Shown here in pieces: positions 17,685 through 26,538 of a stretch of 64,000 nucleotides of DNA (position 1 is its first letter; each line of letters opens with the position of its first letter). The translations under genes were made by a program, and so were the position numbers. This DNA comes from Bacillus sp. FJAT-29814. GTDB taxonomy: Bacteria > Bacillota > Bacilli > Bacillales > Cytobacillaceae. The DNA lies in the NCBI RefSeq assembly GCF_001510715.1, contig NZ_LMTJ01000012.1, forward strand, positions 46,912 to 110,911. The letters are read 5' to 3'. A model generated the notes under the pieces. It saw only the letters and a list, made by a program, of their open reading frames with translations. It was not told the origin of the DNA and made no database searches.

Positions 17685-17738
17685 AAGGAAAAGAAATGTG
17701 GTAAACTTTAAGCTATCAAACAGTGAAAGGGCAAGGAT

Positions 17739-18536
17739 ATGAACTTACTTTTTATTGGCGACGTTGTCGGTTCGCCTGGCAGAGATATGGTGAAGGAATT
17801 TTTGCCAAAATTAAAGGAAAAATTTCGGCCGCACCTGACCATCATTAATGGTGAGAATGCAGCAGGCGGAAGAGGCATTACCGAAAAGATCTATCGGCAA
17901 TTTTTAGAACAGGGTGCACAGGCCGTCACGCTTGGAAACCATGCTTGGGATAACCGGGAAATCTTTGAGTTTATTGATAAAGCAAAATATTTGGTGCGCC
18001 CGGCCAATTTCCCGGAGGGCACTCCTGGACAAGGGCTTATTTTTCTAAAAATAAATAACTTTGAAGTGGCAATTATTAATCTACAAGGCCGGACGTTCAT
18101 GAATCCGATTGATTGCCCGTTTCAAAAAGCGGATGAATTAATTGCAACTGCCCGAAAAAGAACCCCATTCATCTTTATCGATTTTCATGCGGAGGTTACC
18201 AGTGAAAAGCAGGCTTTGGGCTGGTATGTGGATGGCAAGGTGTCGGCGGTAGTCGGAACACACACACATGTACAAACGGCAGATCAGCGGATTCTTCCGG
18301 GCGGAACGGCCTATTTAACAGACGTGGGGATGACCGGTCCCTATGATGGCATTCTTGGCATGGAAAGGGAGGCAGTGCTGAAGCGGTTCTTGACAAGCCT
18401 CCCAGTTCGTTTTGAAGTGCCAAAGGAGGGCAGAGCCCAACTAAGTGCTGTTAATATTGAATTGGACCCAAAAACGGGTTTAGCGAAGAAAATCACCCCT
18501 ATATTAATAAACGATGATCACCCGTTTTATTCTTAA
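17739..18536 (+). CDS. ymdB: YmdB-family metallophosphodiesterase
   Basis: A 265-residue calcineurin-like phosphoesterase of the YmdB family, which hydrolyses 2',3'- and 3',5'-cyclic nucleotides and affects biofilm and motility decisions in B. subtilis. Metal-binding motifs are visible in order: GDVVGSPGRD, NGENAAGGRG, GNHAWD, IDFHAE and VGTHTHVQTAD. It follows rny, with which YmdB is known to act. The ribosome site is weak (AAGGAT). A terminator follows. Confidence 0.92.
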   Translation: MNLLFIGDVVGSPGRDMVKEFLPKLKEKFRPHLTIINGENAAGGRGITEKIYRQFLEQGAQAVTLGNHAWDNREIFEFIDKAKYLVRPANFPEGTPGQGLIFLKINNFEVAIINLQGRTFMNPIDCPFQKADELIATARKRTPFIFIDFHAEVTSEKQALGWYVDGKVSAVVGTHTHVQTADQRILPGGTAYLTDVGMTGPYDGILGMEREAVLKRFLTSLPVRFEVPKEGRAQLSAVNIELDPKTGLAKKITPILINDDHPFYS

Positions 18537-18537
18537 T

Positions 18538-18568
18538 GAGCAAAGGCAAAAAACTTTGCTCTTTTTTT
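18538..18568 (+). terminator. Terminator after ymdB
   Basis: GAGCAAAG/CTTTGCTC stem with an 8-nt loop and seven T. Confidence 0.85.
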
Positions 18569-18579
18569 CTTTGCAAATT

Positions 18580-18618
18580 GTCCAGCTCCAGCGCCTGGTC
18601 AAGGCACTTCCGCTTTTC
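18580..18618 (-). repeat. Short palindromic dispersed repeat, copy 1
   Basis: The reverse complement (GAAAAGCGGAAGTGCC...GGCGCTGGAGCTGGAC) is homologous to 22092-22125. Both sit beside terminators in intergenic gaps. It resembles a small repeat common between Bacillaceae genes. Confidence 0.6.
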
Positions 18619-18633
18619 TTTTTTTGTCCAAGC

Positions 18634-18660
18634 TGGAATATGTCATTTGTAAAGTGAATA
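18634..18660 (+). promoter_or_regulatory. Possible sigma-H promoter of spoVS
   Basis: TGGAATA (18634-18640) and GAATA (18656-18660) resemble the sigma-H pattern AGGA-WWT and GAAT. B. subtilis spoVS is transcribed by sigma-H, which supports the reading. The match is imperfect. Confidence 0.4.
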
Positions 18661-18742
18661 TAGTAGCAGTGGAATGTTATATACCTGATTTGTTCATGAA
18701 ACTGCTCATGCGGAATCGGGATTTTACAAGGGGGAGCTAGGA

Positions 18743-19003
18743 ATGGAAATATTAAAAGTTTCAGCAAAATCTAATCCTAATTCTGTAGCTGGTGCACTTG
18801 CCGGAGTTCTGCGTGAAAGAGGTGCAGCGGAAATACAGGCAATTGGAGCGGGTGCATTAAATCAAGCCGTCAAGGCAGTAGCAATCGCACGAGGATTTGT
18901 GGCGCCTAGCGGAGTTGATTTGATTTGTGTCCCTGCGTTTACCGATATTTTGATTGACGGGGAAGAACGCACAGCTATCAAATTAATTGTGGAACCACGG
19001 TAA
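18743..19003 (+). CDS. spoVS: Stage V sporulation protein S
   Basis: An 86-residue Alba-like protein, extremely conserved among spore formers (MEILKVSAKSNPNSVAGALAG...). It affects septation, coat assembly and spore resistance. AAGGGGGAG precedes the ATG. It follows ymdB as in B. subtilis. Confidence 0.97.
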   Translation: MEILKVSAKSNPNSVAGALAGVLRERGAAEIQAIGAGALNQAVKAVAIARGFVAPSGVDLICVPAFTDILIDGEERTAIKLIVEPR

Positions 19004-19051
19004 CAGAGCATTCCATTTTTGAACCGTGGATAAAGAAACATCCCAATCTTT

Positions 19052-19084
19052 ATGCCTGGTTGTATTATACAAGCAGGTATTTTT
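19052..19084 (+). terminator. Terminator after spoVS
   Basis: An imperfect 11-bp stem, TGCCTG-TTGT paired with ACAA-CAGGTA, followed by T residues. The rest of the 480-nt gap to korA is AT-rich; the only other element I see is the cre-like site at 19338. Confidence 0.65.
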
Positions 19085-19337
19085 GTGTCGACAAAAAGCT
19101 GCCGCGCCCATCATTCACTTGAAAGATATTATTCTGCTATATGAGTAAAAAGCTTTTTTTATATGAATCTTTGAAGGTCTGAAAATAGGTCTAATTGGTA
19201 AAAATGTTAAATCAACGGGTTTTGGCGGCAGTTTTAAAGGGTAAAAACGTATTAATTTAAAATTATAAAAAAATATTCATATTTTAGACAATATTTCGAG
19301 CCAAAGGGTTGCAATTTTTTGCACATAGGTCTAGAAT

Positions 19338-19351
19338 TGTAAGCGTTTAGT
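19338..19351. promoter_or_regulatory. cre-like CcpA site upstream of korA
   Basis: TGTAAGCGTTTAGT differs from a near-ideal Bacillus cre (TGTAAGCGTTTACA) only in the last two bases. It lies about 130 nt before korAB. Carbon catabolite control of a 2-oxoacid ferredoxin oxidoreductase would make sense, but the site is a prediction. Confidence 0.4.
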
Positions 19352-19484
19352 ACGTATCCATGACTCTAGTTTTATCTCTTTAAAGCGTAAAAATAGGGCT
19401 AATTTCTAGTGGTTTACTTGGAAAAGTGCTACACTAATACATGATTCAATTAATATCTTTTACATATCCAAAGGGGTGTAAGAC

Positions 19485-21221
19485 ATGATCAAGCAACTTT
19501 CGTGGAAAGTTGGCGGACAACAAGGGGAAGGCATAGAAAGTACTGGGGAAATCTTTGCAATTGCAATGAATCGCCTGGGATATTACCTGTATGGCTATCG
19601 TCACTTTTCATCACGTATTAAAGGCGGCCATACTAACAATAAGATCAGAGTTAGTACAACAGAGGTTCGTACTATTTCAGATGACCTGGATATTCTTGTC
19701 GCTTTTGACCAGGAAACGATTGACGTAAACTACAAAGAGCTTCATAGCAAAGGGATCATCCTAGCTGATGCCAAATTTAATCCAAAAAAACCTGAGGATA
19801 CTGAAGCAAGCTTGTATGCGGTTCCATTCACAGAAATAGCGACAGAGCTTGGCACATCACTCATGAAAAACATGGTTGCTATTGGTGCTACTGCTGCGGT
19901 ATTAGATTTAGATATTCAAGTGTTTGAAGAAGTCGTCAGAGAAATTTTTGGCAGAAAAGGCGATCAAGTTGTTGCCAAGAATATGGATGCAATCAAAGCA
20001 GGTTTTGATAATCTGAAAGCTAATCTTGGTGCAGGCGTTCAAACAATGCAACTTGAAAAAGCGGACGGCAAAAAGCGGATGTTCATGATTGGAAACGATG
20101 CCATCGCATTAGGTGCGATTGCTGGCGGTTGCCGATTTATGGCTGCTTATCCTATCACTCCGGCATCTGAGATTATGGAATACTTAATTAAAAAGCTTCC
20201 GGCACTTGGAGGTACTGTCATTCAAACGGAGGACGAAATCGCTGCAGCGACAATGGCAATCGGTGCCAACTATGCTGGTGTTCGTACTATTACTGCATCT
20301 GCAGGACCTGGACTTTCTTTAAAAATGGAAGCAATCGGCCTTTCCGGTATGACCGAAACCCCACTTGTGATTGTTGACACCCAGCGTGGCGGCCCTTCAA
20401 CCGGTCTGCCAACAAAGCAAGAGCAATCCGACTTAATGGCGATGATTTACGGAACACACGGTGAAATTCCAAAAATCGTGTTAGCTCCAAGTACTGTAGA
20501 AGAAGCATTTTATGATACTGCTGAGGCATTCAACCTTGCTGAAGAATACCAAGTTCCGGTTATTGTTTTATCTGACCTGCAATTATCTTTAGGTAAACAA
20601 ACGGTTGAACCTTTAGACGTTAGTAAGGTAGAAATTAGACGTGGTAAATTGCTAACAGGAGATCTTCCTGAAATTGAAGCCAAAGGCTATTTCAAGCGTT
20701 ATGAAGTGACCGAAGATGGCGTTTCACCGCGTGTTATTCCTGGAATGAAAAACGGCATTCACCACGTGACAGGCGTTGAACACGCTGAAACTGGTAAGCC
20801 ATCTGAATCTGCTGAAAACCGTAAAGCTCAAATGGATAAGCGGATGAGAAAAGTCGAAAACATCCGTTTCAATATGCCGGTTTATAAGAATGCCAAGCAT
20901 GAAGATGCCGATATTCTTTTCGTTGGTTTCAACTCGACTCGTGGAGTAATTGAAGAAGCAATGGGACGTCTTGAAAAGGACGGGCTGAAAGTAAATCATG
21001 CCCATATCCGGTTAATTCACCCATTCCCAACTGACGAGGTTCTTCCATTGGTTCAATCAGCGAAAAAAGTTGTGGTAGTGGAAAACAACGCAACAGGTCA
21101 ATTGGCCAATATCATGAAAATGAACGTTGGACATGCCAATAAGATTGTCAAACATGTGAAATATGACGGGAATCCGTTCTTACCTCATGAAGTATATTCA
21201 AAAGCTAAGGAGTTGTTCTAA
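19485..21221 (+). CDS. korA: 2-oxoacid:ferredoxin oxidoreductase, fused gamma-alpha subunit (KorA)
   Basis: A 578-residue subunit. The first 180 residues form the gamma domain (WKVGGQQGEGIESTGEIFA, then GGHTNNKIRVS). The alpha part with the pyrophosphate-binding region follows from about residue 195 (GAIAGGCRFMAAYPITPASEIMEYL). It works with the next gene to oxidise 2-oxoglutarate or another 2-oxoacid to the acyl-CoA, reducing ferredoxin. In B. subtilis the interval between spoVS and miaB holds tdh and kbl instead. The exact 2-oxoacid cannot be fixed from sequence alone. Confidence 0.9.
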   Translation: MIKQLSWKVGGQQGEGIESTGEIFAIAMNRLGYYLYGYRHFSSRIKGGHTNNKIRVSTTEVRTISDDLDILVAFDQETIDVNYKELHSKGIILADAKFNPKKPEDTEASLYAVPFTEIATELGTSLMKNMVAIGATAAVLDLDIQVFEEVVREIFGRKGDQVVAKNMDAIKAGFDNLKANLGAGVQTMQLEKADGKKRMFMIGNDAIALGAIAGGCRFMAAYPITPASEIMEYLIKKLPALGGTVIQTEDEIAAATMAIGANYAGVRTITASAGPGLSLKMEAIGLSGMTETPLVIVDTQRGGPSTGLPTKQEQSDLMAMIYGTHGEIPKIVLAPSTVEEAFYDTAEAFNLAEEYQVPVIVLSDLQLSLGKQTVEPLDVSKVEIRRGKLLTGDLPEIEAKGYFKRYEVTEDGVSPRVIPGMKNGIHHVTGVEHAETGKPSESAENRKAQMDKRMRKVENIRFNMPVYKNAKHEDADILFVGFNSTRGVIEEAMGRLEKDGLKVNHAHIRLIHPFPTDEVLPLVQSAKKVVVVENNATGQLANIMKMNVGHANKIVKHVKYDGNPFLPHEVYSKAKELF

Positions 21222-22088
21222 ATGGCCACATTTAAAGACTTTCGTAACGATGTAAAACCGAACTGGTGCCCTGGCTGTGGCGACTTCTCTGTACAAGCGG
21301 CAATGCAGCGTGCAGCTGCAAATGTTGGATTAGAGCCTGAAAATTTAGCGGTTATTTCCGGAATCGGCTGTTCCGGCCGGATTTCCGGTTATATAAATTC
21401 ATATGGTTTCCATGGAATTCATGGCCGTTCACTTCCAATTGCTCAAGGCGTTAAAATGGCAAACCGTGACTTAACGGTTATCGCTTCCGGCGGTGACGGT
21501 GACGGGTTCGCCATTGGTATGGGTCATACGGTTCACGCTATCCGTCGTAACATTGATATTACCTATATCGTTATGGATAACCAAATTTATGGATTAACAA
21601 AAGGGCAGACATCTCCACGTTCTGCTGCAGGTTTTAAAACAAAATCAACACCTGCAGGTTCGATTGAGCAAGCCATTTCTCCAATGGAACTGGCATTAAC
21701 TGCTGGAGCAACGTTTGTTGCCCAGAGCTTCTCAACTGACTTAAAAGACCTGACTGCCTTAATCGAAGCAGGGATCAATCACAAAGGCTTCTCGCTAATT
21801 AACGTATTCAGCCCTTGTGTAACCTATAATAAAGTCAACACGTATGACTGGTTCAAAGAAAACTTGACCAAGTTGAGCGATGTGGAAGGCTATGACCCGC
21901 ATAATCGTGAAGAGGCCATGCAAACGCTAATGAAGCATAATGGTTTAGTGACTGGCCTTATTTACCAAAACACTGAGCGAAAATCATATCAAGAACTTGT
22001 TCATGGTTACGCTGAAGCTCCGTTAACACAAGCGGACCTCGGCCTTGATCAGAATTATTTTGATAAATTAGTAGCAGAATTTATGTAA
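21222..22088 (+). CDS. korB: 2-oxoacid:ferredoxin oxidoreductase beta subunit (KorB)
   Basis: A 288-residue thiamine-diphosphate subunit. It has the iron-sulfur motif WCPGCGDF (about residues 16-23) with later cysteines (GIGCSGR), and the ThDP/Mg motif GGDGDGFAIG...VMDNQIYGLTKGQ. The ATG immediately follows the korA stop, so the two are translationally coupled. No separate ferredoxin-like delta subunit is present, as usual for the two-subunit type. Confidence 0.92.
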   Translation: MATFKDFRNDVKPNWCPGCGDFSVQAAMQRAAANVGLEPENLAVISGIGCSGRISGYINSYGFHGIHGRSLPIAQGVKMANRDLTVIASGGDGDGFAIGMGHTVHAIRRNIDITYIVMDNQIYGLTKGQTSPRSAAGFKTKSTPAGSIEQAISPMELALTAGATFVAQSFSTDLKDLTALIEAGINHKGFSLINVFSPCVTYNKVNTYDWFKENLTKLSDVEGYDPHNREEAMQTLMKHNGLVTGLIYQNTERKSYQELVHGYAEAPLTQADLGLDQNYFDKLVAEFM

Positions 22089-22091
22089 TCC

Positions 22092-22125
22092 GAAAAGCGG
22101 AAGCGCCTATGCGCTGAAGCTAGAC
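22092..22125 (+). repeat. Short palindromic dispersed repeat, copy 2
   Basis: GAAAAGCGGAAGCGCC...GCGCTGAAGCTAGAC, homologous to the reverse complement of 18580-18618. It lies between the korB stop and its terminator. Confidence 0.6.
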
Positions 22126-22134
22126 AACGTAATA

Positions 22135-22168
22135 AAAATCCCGAGGCGATTTTGCCTCGGGATTTTTT
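22135..22168 (+). terminator. Terminator after korB
   Basis: Stem AATCCCGAGGC/GCCTCGGGATT followed by T residues. Confidence 0.88.
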
Positions 22169-22323
22169 GCTGATGTCAAATGCAGCCTGGATTTTCTATT
22201 GTTTTCAGTCTCGCAAACCTTTATACTATAATAATGTGCAGATTAAGAAAAACAGCTGTACAGGCAAAAAAACGAAAAAATTAATCTGATAGAAACAAGA
22301 TCCTGAGAAAGGGGTTATTGCAC

Positions 22324-23868
22324 ATGAATGAAAAGCAACGATTAGAAGGCCAGCAAGTAGCTGCTGCTAATTCTTCGGACAAAAAATCTAGTAAGGATTA
22401 CAGCAAATACTTTGAGCAAGTCATTACGGCGCCATCCTTAAAAGATGCTAAGAAGCGCGGTAAAGAAGAAGTTAAGTATCACAATGATTTTGCAATTCCG
22501 GAAGAATTTCGCGGAATGGGTAAAGGCCGCAAGTTTTATATCCGCACATATGGCTGCCAAATGAACGAACATGATACAGAAGTAATGGCCGGCATCTTTT
22601 TGGCTTTGGGCTATGAGCCTACAGACCGTACCGAGGATGCCAATGTGATTCTTCTTAATACATGTGCGATTCGCGAAAACGCGGAAAATAAAGTATTCGG
22701 GGAACTTGGCCATCTAAAAGCGTTAAAAATGGAAAAGCCTGATTTATTGCTTGGTGTTTGCGGTTGTATGTCTCAAGAAGAATCTGTTGTAAACAAGATT
22801 TTGAAAACGTATCAGCAAGTGGATATGATTTTTGGAACCCATAATATTCACCGTTTGCCAAACATTCTGCATGAAGCTTATATGTCCAAGGAAATGGTCG
22901 TTGAGGTATGGTCCAAGGAAGGTGACGTTATTGAAAACCTTCCAAAGGAACGCCGCGGCAATATTAAAGCATGGGTTAACATTATGTACGGCTGTGACAA
23001 GTTCTGTACCTACTGCATCGTGCCTTTTACACGTGGTAAGGAACGAAGCCGCCTTCCCGAGGAAATTATCCAGGAAGTGCGACAATTAGCGGCCCAGGGC
23101 TACCAAGAAATTACCCTGCTGGGCCAAAACGTTAATGCTTATGGTAAAGACCTTGAGGGAATAAATTATGGCCTTGGCGACTTGATGGAGGAATTGCGTA
23201 AAATCGATATTCCAAGAATCAGGTTTACAACTAGCCATCCGCGTGACTTTGATGACCGTTTGATTGAAGTTCTGGCAAAAGGTGGCAATTTGATGGATCA
23301 TATCCACCTTCCGGTTCAATCAGGGTCTACTGATGTATTGAAGATTATGGCTCGTAAGTATACAAGAGAACAATATTTAGAGCTTGTTAGAAAAATCAAA
23401 GCAGCGATTCCGGATGTCGCACTATCAACGGATATTATCGTTGGCTATCCAAATGAGACGGATGAACAATTCGAAGAAACGATGTCGCTTTATCGTGAAG
23501 TTGGCTTTGAAATAGCGTATACGTTCATTTATTCTCCACGTGAGGGAACTCCTGCGGCAAAAATGGAGGATAACGTTCCGATGGAAGTGAAGAAGGAGCG
23601 TTTGCAGCGCCTGAACAACCTTGTGAACGAACTTTCGGCTGAAGCAATGAAAAAATATAAAGGCCAAATTGTTGAGGTTCTTGTGGACGGGGAAAGCAAA
23701 AACAACCCTGATGTCCTAGCAGGTTACACAACCAAGAACAAGTTGGTAAACTTTATCGGTCCTAAATCAGCAATTGGAAAAATTGTGAAAGTAAAAATTA
23801 CCGAAACAAAAACATGGTCATTAAACGGAGAAATGGTGGAAGAATTAGAACCAGCAGAGGTGAACTAA
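22324..23868 (+). CDS. miaB: tRNA-2-methylthio-N6-dimethylallyladenosine synthase
   Basis: About 514 residues: an N-terminal UPF0004 domain with its three-cysteine cluster (from YGCQMNEHD, about residue 75), the radical SAM core with CxxxCxxC (GCDKFCTYC), and a C-terminal TRAM domain. The enzyme adds the methylthio group to i6A37 of tRNAs. The roughly 65-residue charged leader is usual in Bacillus MiaB. The ATG at 22324 fits GAAAGGGG better than the TTG at 22318. It is coupled to ricA. Confidence 0.95.
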   Translation: MNEKQRLEGQQVAAANSSDKKSSKDYSKYFEQVITAPSLKDAKKRGKEEVKYHNDFAIPEEFRGMGKGRKFYIRTYGCQMNEHDTEVMAGIFLALGYEPTDRTEDANVILLNTCAIRENAENKVFGELGHLKALKMEKPDLLLGVCGCMSQEESVVNKILKTYQQVDMIFGTHNIHRLPNILHEAYMSKEMVVEVWSKEGDVIENLPKERRGNIKAWVNIMYGCDKFCTYCIVPFTRGKERSRLPEEIIQEVRQLAAQGYQEITLLGQNVNAYGKDLEGINYGLGDLMEELRKIDIPRIRFTTSHPRDFDDRLIEVLAKGGNLMDHIHLPVQSGSTDVLKIMARKYTREQYLELVRKIKAAIPDVALSTDIIVGYPNETDEQFEETMSLYREVGFEIAYTFIYSPREGTPAAKMEDNVPMEVKKERLQRLNNLVNELSAEAMKKYKGQIVEVLVDGESKNNPDVLAGYTTKNKLVNFIGPKSAIGKIVKVKITETKTWSLNGEMVEELEPAEVN

Positions 23869-23869
23869 A

Positions 23870-24325
23870 GTGGCGAAGTATACGAAAGACGATATCGTCG
23901 CTCGAGCAGCGGAATTGGCACGAATGATTGCAGAAACAGAGGAAGTGGACTTCTTTAAGCGAGCAGAAGCAGCCATTCATGACAACCAAAAGGTAACTGC
24001 ACTGATTTCTGATATTAAAGGATTGCAGAAGCAGGCAGTGAATTTGCAGCATTACGGCAAACCTGAAGCGTTAAAGAAGGTTGAAGACAAGATGGCTCAG
24101 CTTGAACAGGAATTAGATGAAATTCCGGTTGTTCAGGAATTTAAACAATCACAAGTGGATGTAAATGATTTGCTGCAATTGATTGCATCAACGATTTCTA
24201 ATAAAGTCACCGATGAAATTATCATTTCAACCGGTGGAGATGTCCTTCGTGGGGAAACAGGCGCCAGCATGAAAAACGGCGGCGGAGAATGCGCTGGACA
24301 TGATGATTGCGATCACGATCATTAA
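23870..24325 (+). CDS. ricA: RicA (YmcA), RicAFT complex subunit
   Basis: A 151-residue helical YmcA/YlbF-family protein. With RicF and RicT it forms an iron-sulfur complex that directs RNase Y maturation of operon mRNAs and promotes competence, sporulation and biofilm formation. The C-terminus is rich in Cys and His (GECAGHDDCDHDH), which fits cluster or metal binding. The GTG start lies 1 nt after the miaB stop. It shares the neighbourhood with its partner enzyme gene rny. Confidence 0.9.
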   Translation: MAKYTKDDIVARAAELARMIAETEEVDFFKRAEAAIHDNQKVTALISDIKGLQKQAVNLQHYGKPEALKKVEDKMAQLEQELDEIPVVQEFKQSQVDVNDLLQLIASTISNKVTDEIIISTGGDVLRGETGASMKNGGGECAGHDDCDHDH

Positions 24326-24331
24326 TATGTA

Positions 24332-24361
24332 AGTCAGGCCCATTTTTGGCCTGGCTTTTTT
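24332..24361 (+). terminator. Terminator after ricA
   Basis: AGTCAGGCC pairs with GGCCTGGCT, followed by T residues. Confidence 0.85.
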
Positions 24362-24527
24362 CTTTGGTCCTCTTTTGAAAAATGTCCTCCCATGGCACAC
24401 ACCTACTAATCCCGCATAAGATAAAGCATGAGTTAAAGATTTTCCAGTATTCAAAGATTATATATCACACTAGTCTAGACATTCGCATAGGATGAAATGA
24501 AACAGAAATGAGGAGGGTTCGCGCGAA

Positions 24528-25073
24528 ATGGGAGAATACAGAGAGATATTTGCGAAGGCCGTAGTAGCGAAAGGACGTAAATTTACCCAGTCCAATCATA
24601 CGATTAGCCCGGCACATAATCCATCAAGCGTTCTCGGCTGTTGGGTTATCAACCATAAATATAATGCAAAAAAAGTTGGTAAAACAGTTGAGATACACGG
24701 CTCTTATGACATCAATGCATGGTACTCCTTTAATGATAACACCAGAACTGAAGTTGTTACAGAACGGGTTCAGTATACCGATGTCATCAAGTTAAAATAC
24801 CGTGACAATGATAGCATGGATGACCACGAAATCGTAGCAAAAGTATTGCAACAGCCAAATACGTGTGAAGCAGTGATTTCCCCTAATGGCAACAAAATCA
24901 TTGTCCATGTCGAAAGGGAATTCCTGGTCGAGGTAATCGGTGAAACGAAGGTTTGCGTCCGTGTCAATCCTGAAGGATGCAAAGATGATGACGATGAATG
25001 GGGCATGGACGTCGATGATGAGGAATTCGAGGAACTGAATCCGGATTTCTTGGTCGGCGGAGAAGAAGAATAA
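24528..25073 (+). CDS. cotE: Spore outer-coat morphogenetic protein CotE
   Basis: A 181-residue protein needed to assemble the outer coat on the mother-cell side of the spore. It opens YREIFAKAVVAKGRKFTQSNHTI and includes SSVLGCWVINHKY. The very acidic tail (DDDDEWGMDVDDEEFEELNPD) is typical of CotE. GAGGAGGG precedes the ATG. Mother-cell (sigma-E/sigma-K) promoters are expected from B. subtilis, but I could not place them confidently here. Confidence 0.96.
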   Translation: MGEYREIFAKAVVAKGRKFTQSNHTISPAHNPSSVLGCWVINHKYNAKKVGKTVEIHGSYDINAWYSFNDNTRTEVVTERVQYTDVIKLKYRDNDSMDDHEIVAKVLQQPNTCEAVISPNGNKIIVHVEREFLVEVIGETKVCVRVNPEGCKDDDDEWGMDVDDEEFEELNPDFLVGGEEE

Positions 25074-25076
25074 TTC

Positions 25077-25110
25077 AAACTAGGAGGTTTTTGCTTCCTA
25101 GTTTTTCTTT
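25077..25110 (+). terminator. Terminator after cotE
   Basis: AAACTAGGAGG pairs with TTCCTAGTTT, followed by further T residues. Confidence 0.8.
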
Positions 25111-25199
25111 TTCATAAAATAGATGGGGATAACATCAGTCTAAAGACCGACAAAACAACGGTTCACCCTGGCTATAATAAAACAAAGGGGGAAGAGAAC

Positions 25200-26252
25200 A
25201 TGAAAATATATCAGGTAAATGTAAAATGTTTTGATATTTTATCCATGAAAAAGTTCTATTGTGAAACTTTAAATATGCCCATCATAAGCGAATCGGAAAC
25301 ACATTTCAGTGTAATGGCAGGTACTTCAAAATTAGTGTTTGAACACGATACGAAAGTGCCATATTATCATCTTTGTTTTCGAACCGGTTCTGAGTTCTTT
25401 GATTATATGTTTCAAAGACTATCGGATAAAAACCTCTTACTGCCTGATGAGAACGGTCAATTCAGCATGTTTTGGCAGGGAAAGCAGGCCTACTTCAATG
25501 ACCCTGACGGAAATATTCTCGAATTACTGGAACGTCCGTTTCATTGGGGAGGCGTGGCCCCGGATTCAGGATGGTATGATATTGGCGAAATCGGGCTGCC
25601 GGTAAAGGATATCAGTGAAATGCAAAATAATCTTTCGGATTTCGTTGAAGACGAACAAAAAAGTGAAAATGACAGATTTGCATTTTACGGAAATCAAGAA
25701 GGGGTTTTTGTCCTTGTAAAGGAGGGGCGGAACTGGTATCCGACAGATCGCGGAGCGACCATTCATCCAATTAGGGCAGTAGTATCGGGTCTTCATGAGG
25801 GTAAATTTATTCATCAGGAGCTGCCTTACGAAATTGTCGTTCGTAAGGAATGGAGCGGGCAGGTACCGGCAGTCCAATTTCGTATGGCCCGGCCCACTAA
25901 TCAAATCGAGAAAATTATTGATTTTTACGAGAATGGCCTAGGGCTGGAGAAGATAGGCGAGTTTCACGGTCATGAAGGCTATGATGGGGTGTTGTTTGGC
26001 ACACCTGGCCACAGCTATCATCTTGAGTTCACTCAATGTGAAGAACCGATGGAACTGCCCCGTCCAACAAAAGAGCACTTGCTGGTTTTTTATATCCCCA
26101 ATCTGTTCGAGCTCCAAAAGATGGTACATAAATTGGCGGTAATGGGCTATCGTGAGGTAGAACCGGAAAATCCCTATTGGGGACGAGGGGGAGTGACGAT
26201 TGAGGATCCTGATGGCTGGAGAATTGTCCTAATGAACACTGCAGGGATATAA
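25200..26252 (+). CDS. Three-module VOC (glyoxalase/extradiol dioxygenase fold) protein
   Basis: A 350-residue soluble protein built from vicinal-oxygen-chelate modules. Module 1 spans about 1-115 and ends in the typical DPDGNILELLE. A degenerate module spans about 120-215. The C-terminal part (about 220-350) resembles B. subtilis YycE-type proteins (QFRMARPTNQIEKIIDFYENGLGL, GHEGYDGVLFGTPGHSYHLEFTQ, EDPDGWRIVLMN). Substrate and metal use are unknown. A role in detoxification or ring cleavage is possible. AAGGGGGAAGAG precedes the ATG. Confidence 0.75.
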   Translation: MKIYQVNVKCFDILSMKKFYCETLNMPIISESETHFSVMAGTSKLVFEHDTKVPYYHLCFRTGSEFFDYMFQRLSDKNLLLPDENGQFSMFWQGKQAYFNDPDGNILELLERPFHWGGVAPDSGWYDIGEIGLPVKDISEMQNNLSDFVEDEQKSENDRFAFYGNQEGVFVLVKEGRNWYPTDRGATIHPIRAVVSGLHEGKFIHQELPYEIVVRKEWSGQVPAVQFRMARPTNQIEKIIDFYENGLGLEKIGEFHGHEGYDGVLFGTPGHSYHLEFTQCEEPMELPRPTKEHLLVFYIPNLFELQKMVHKLAVMGYREVEPENPYWGRGGVTIEDPDGWRIVLMNTAGI

Positions 26253-26304
26253 GGTGCATGTTTTTGAGTAAAATCAGCATCCTATCTCTGAGGAGGTGTG
26301 TTCA

Positions 26305-26505
26305 ATGAAACCAAAACAGCCGGGAAATAAGGAGATGCCGGATTTCGATAAGCTAAACGACCGAATCATTGCCGACAGTCCATCAGGGCCGATGCTGGTG
26401 ATTAAAACCAATCTTGATCCGAAAAATGTTACAGAGAATAACCCCTATTATGATGGTGAAGACGTAAAAGACCCGAAGGAGTTTAAGGAGTATTTTAAAG
26501 AGTAA
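26305..26505 (+). CDS. Small hydrophilic protein of unknown function
   Basis: A 66-residue soluble, charged protein (KPKQPGNKEMPDFDKLNDRI, then DSPSGPMLVIKTNLDPKNVT). The ATG at 26305 lies 6 nt after a perfect AGGAGGTG, which strongly supports translation. I recognise no domain. It ends at a bidirectional terminator shared with the converging acetyltransferase gene. Confidence 0.7.
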   Translation: MKPKQPGNKEMPDFDKLNDRIIADSPSGPMLVIKTNLDPKNVTENNPYYDGEDVKDPKEFKEYFKE

Positions 26506-26538
26506 AAGAAAGCCAGCCTTAGTCAAGCTGGCTTTCTT
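26504..26538. terminator. Bidirectional terminator
   Basis: A 10-bp perfect stem GAAAGCCAGC/GCTGGCTTTC with A and T flanks, between converging genes. Confidence 0.8.

Noticed and set aside
24440..24527. Sigma-E or sigma-K promoter of cotE
   Set aside because: Expected from B. subtilis, but no -35/-10 pair matched well enough to place it.
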